The position numbers and the translations under genes are program-made. A DNA stretch of 5,773 nucleotides from Xanthobacteraceae bacterium (GTDB lineage: Bacteria; Pseudomonadota; Alphaproteobacteria; Rhizobiales; Xanthobacteraceae). The notes under the pieces are model-generated. The model saw nothing but the letters and a program-made list of their open reading frames with translations, was not told where the DNA came from and did no database searches. The stretch's first letter is position 1; the number at the start of each line of letters is the position of its first letter. Shown here piece by piece: positions 4,653 through 5,773 of this stretch. The stretch spans positions 1 to 5,773 of the forward strand of contig JASHQO010000122.1 in the NCBI GenBank assembly GCA_030039105.1, given 5' to 3'.

Positions 4653-5429
4653 TTGACAGCGAAACGGCCCGTCGTCGGCGTCATCGGCAGCGCCCATATC
4701 GTCGAGGGCAAGTTCACCGCGCAACGGGTCGGCGAGCGGCCGCTGCGCGCGGTGGCGGAGACCGCCGGCGCGCTACCGCTGATCTTTGCCGGCACTCCGG
4801 ACATCACCGATCTCGGCGCGCTGCTCGACACCGTCGACGGCATCCTGCTCACCGGCGCCCGCGCCAACGTGCATCCGAGCCATTTCGGCAAGGACGAAAA
4901 TCCGGCGCATGAGCCTTACGATCGCGGCCGCGACGCCATCGCGCTCGAGCTGATCCAGGCCTGCGTCGCCCGCGGCGTGCCGCTGTTCGGCATCTGCCGC
5001 GGCCTGCAGGAGATGAACGTCGCCTTCGGCGGCTCGCTGCATCCGGAGATCCGCGAGCTGCCCGGCCGCATGAACCACCGCATGCCGCGGCTGCCGAACG
5101 GCGAGCCGCATCCCGACCTCGACGTGATCTTCGCCGACCGCCACGACGTGCGGCTCAAGCCCGGCGGCGTGTTCGCAAAATTGCTCGGCGCCGAGACCAT
5201 CCGGGTCAATTCGCTGCACGGCCAGGGCATCCTCGAGCCGGGCCGGCGGGTCGTCGTCGAAGGCGTGGCCGAGGACGAGACTATCGAGGCGATCGCCATT
5301 GCGGACGCGCCGGGCTTTGCGCTCGGCGTGCAGTGGCATGCCGAGCACGAGGCGCACCGCAATCCGATCAATCGCACCTTGTTCGAGGCGTTCGGCGCGG
5401 CGCTGGCCACGTATCGGCGGTCGCGGTGA
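4653..5429 (+). CDS. Class I glutamine amidotransferase, gamma-glutamyl-GABA hydrolase-like (peptidase C26)
   Basis: A 258-residue cytoplasmic hydrolase of the PuuD-like group. PuuD cleaves gamma-glutamyl-GABA to glutamate and GABA in putrescine breakdown; many relatives of unknown substrate share the fold. Landmarks: first strand RPVVGVIGSAHI (5-16); DGILLTGARANVHPSHFG (62-79), the oxyanion and substrate loop; the nucleophile elbow FGICRGLQEMNVAFGG (112-127) with catalytic C115; VNSLHGQGI (185-193), a PuuD-type SxHHQ-like segment; and VQWHAEHE (226-233), giving catalytic H229 and E231. The triad is therefore intact. The usual Pro between the His and Glu (HPE) is Ala here. Length agrees with PuuD (about 254). 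It uses a TTG start. No other putrescine-pathway gene (puuA, puuB, puuC) is in the window, so the exact substrate is inference. Confidence 0.9.
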   Translation: MTAKRPVVGVIGSAHIVEGKFTAQRVGERPLRAVAETAGALPLIFAGTPDITDLGALLDTVDGILLTGARANVHPSHFGKDENPAHEPYDRGRDAIALELIQACVARGVPLFGICRGLQEMNVAFGGSLHPEIRELPGRMNHRMPRLPNGEPHPDLDVIFADRHDVRLKPGGVFAKLLGAETIRVNSLHGQGILEPGRRVVVEGVAEDETIEAIAIADAPGFALGVQWHAEHEAHRNPINRTLFEAFGAALATYRRSR

Positions 5430-5433
5430 CGGG

Positions 5434-5463
5434 TTGCGCTCGCAATTGCCGCCTCAATATACT
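5434..5463 (+). promoter_or_regulatory. Candidate sigma-70 promoter for the cytochrome c gene
   Basis: TATACT (5458-5463) matches the -10 consensus at five of six positions. TTGCGC (5434-5439), 18 bases upstream, keeps only the TTG of the -35 consensus. Transcription would start near 5470, giving a leader of about 33 bases with the GGGAGG site. The short gap after the amidotransferase stop means read-through is also possible. Confidence 0.35.
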
Positions 5464-5488
5464 GCCGGCCAACGATAAAATCGCGCGA

Positions 5489-5494
5489 GGGAGG
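5489..5494 (+). promoter_or_regulatory. Shine-Dalgarno GGGAGG deciding the GTG start at 5503
   Basis: GGGAGG ends eight bases before GTG 5503, which is good spacing. An in-frame GTG at 5494 overlaps this site and would have almost no spacing, so 5503 is preferred; the choice changes the signal peptide by only three residues. Confidence 0.65.
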
Positions 5495-5502
5495 TGCTGG
5501 TC

Positions 5503-5773
5503 GTGTTCAATCGCTTGCTTGCGACGCTGTGCGGTGTTGTCGGTGTAGCCTTGCTTGCCGTCCCGCCTGCCAATGCCGACGACATCGAAGCCAAGGCGCA
5601 AGCCTGCGCCGCCTGCCACGGCCAGAACGGCGTGCCGATCGAACCGAAGACGATACCGGTCATCTGGGGCCAGCAGGCGAACTACCTCTACAAGGAGCTG
5701 CACGACTTCAAGAGCGGCGACCGCGCAAGCCCGATCATGCAGCCGGTCGTTGCCGACATTTCGCTGCCGGAGC
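5503..5773 (+). CDS. Exported class I cytochrome c (3' end outside window)
   Basis: The first 90 residues of a periplasmic c-type cytochrome, cut by the window's right edge. A Sec signal peptide is clear: MFNRLL, a hydrophobic core of about residues 5-20 (LLATLCGVVGVALLAV), then PPANA with likely cleavage after A25. The mature protein soon shows the haem-attachment motif CAACH (C35, C38, H39) followed by GQNG, as in cytochrome c553/c4-like electron carriers. QQANYLYKELHDFKSGDRAS (57-76) followed by PIMQPV matches the family, with M79 the probable distal haem ligand. Such proteins pass electrons to oxidases or from periplasmic dehydrogenases; the partner is not visible. It follows the amidotransferase by 73 bases, with a possible promoter of its own, and has a GTG start. 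Whether a second haem domain follows cannot be seen. Confidence 0.9.
   Translation, partial: MFNRLLATLCGVVGVALLAVPPANADDIEAKAQACAACHGQNGVPIEPKTIPVIWGQQANYLYKELHDFKSGDRASPIMQPVVADISLPE

Overview
The window reads as chromosomal DNA of a high-GC alphaproteobacterium, most likely of the Hyphomicrobiales (Bradyrhizobium / Rhodopseudomonas-like). Reasons: strong G/C preference at third codon positions in most genes, frequent GTG/TTG starts (four of the five genes whose start can be placed with some confidence on the plus strand lack ATG or have a weak site), and palindromic intergenic repeats of a type I recall as very common in those genomes. The assignment is inference, not a database result.

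Layout. (1) Positions 1-427 hold an AT-richer gene for a small zinc-ribbon-like protein whose frame is open to the left edge. (2) 562-1161 encodes a RibD_C/dihydrofolate-reductase-family protein. (3) A palindromic repeat (1157-1245) exactly fills the gap to a convergent minus-strand gene, an HigA-type antitoxin (1250-1546) with no toxin partner visible. (4) 1547-2217 is non-coding and repeat-rich: two copies of a 79-bp element (1566-1644 and 2057-2135) bracket about 410 bases with an 18-bp-stem hairpin. (5) 2218-3183 encodes a two-domain XylE-like extradiol dioxygenase/VOC protein, followed five bases later by a third copy of the 79-bp element (3189-3267). (6) 3309-4331 encodes a luciferase-like flavin-dependent oxidoreductase, followed by a 30-bp single-hairpin relative of the repeat. 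(7) After about 320 non-coding bases, 4653-5429 encodes a class I glutamine amidotransferase of the gamma-glutamyl-GABA hydrolase (peptidase C26) family. (8) 5503 to the right edge is the start of an exported class I cytochrome c.

The genes do not form an evident single pathway. The extradiol dioxygenase-like protein and the flavin oxidoreductase are co-oriented and 125 bases apart, and both families act in aromatic or xenobiotic metabolism, so a functional link is possible but unproven. The most notable signal is the 79-bp repeat: its three copies agree at every one of 50 positions that pair in a predicted cloverleaf, while all nine variable positions fall in loops. I see no CRISPR array, tRNA, rRNA, transposase or phage module, and no clear evidence for a new defence or metabolic system.
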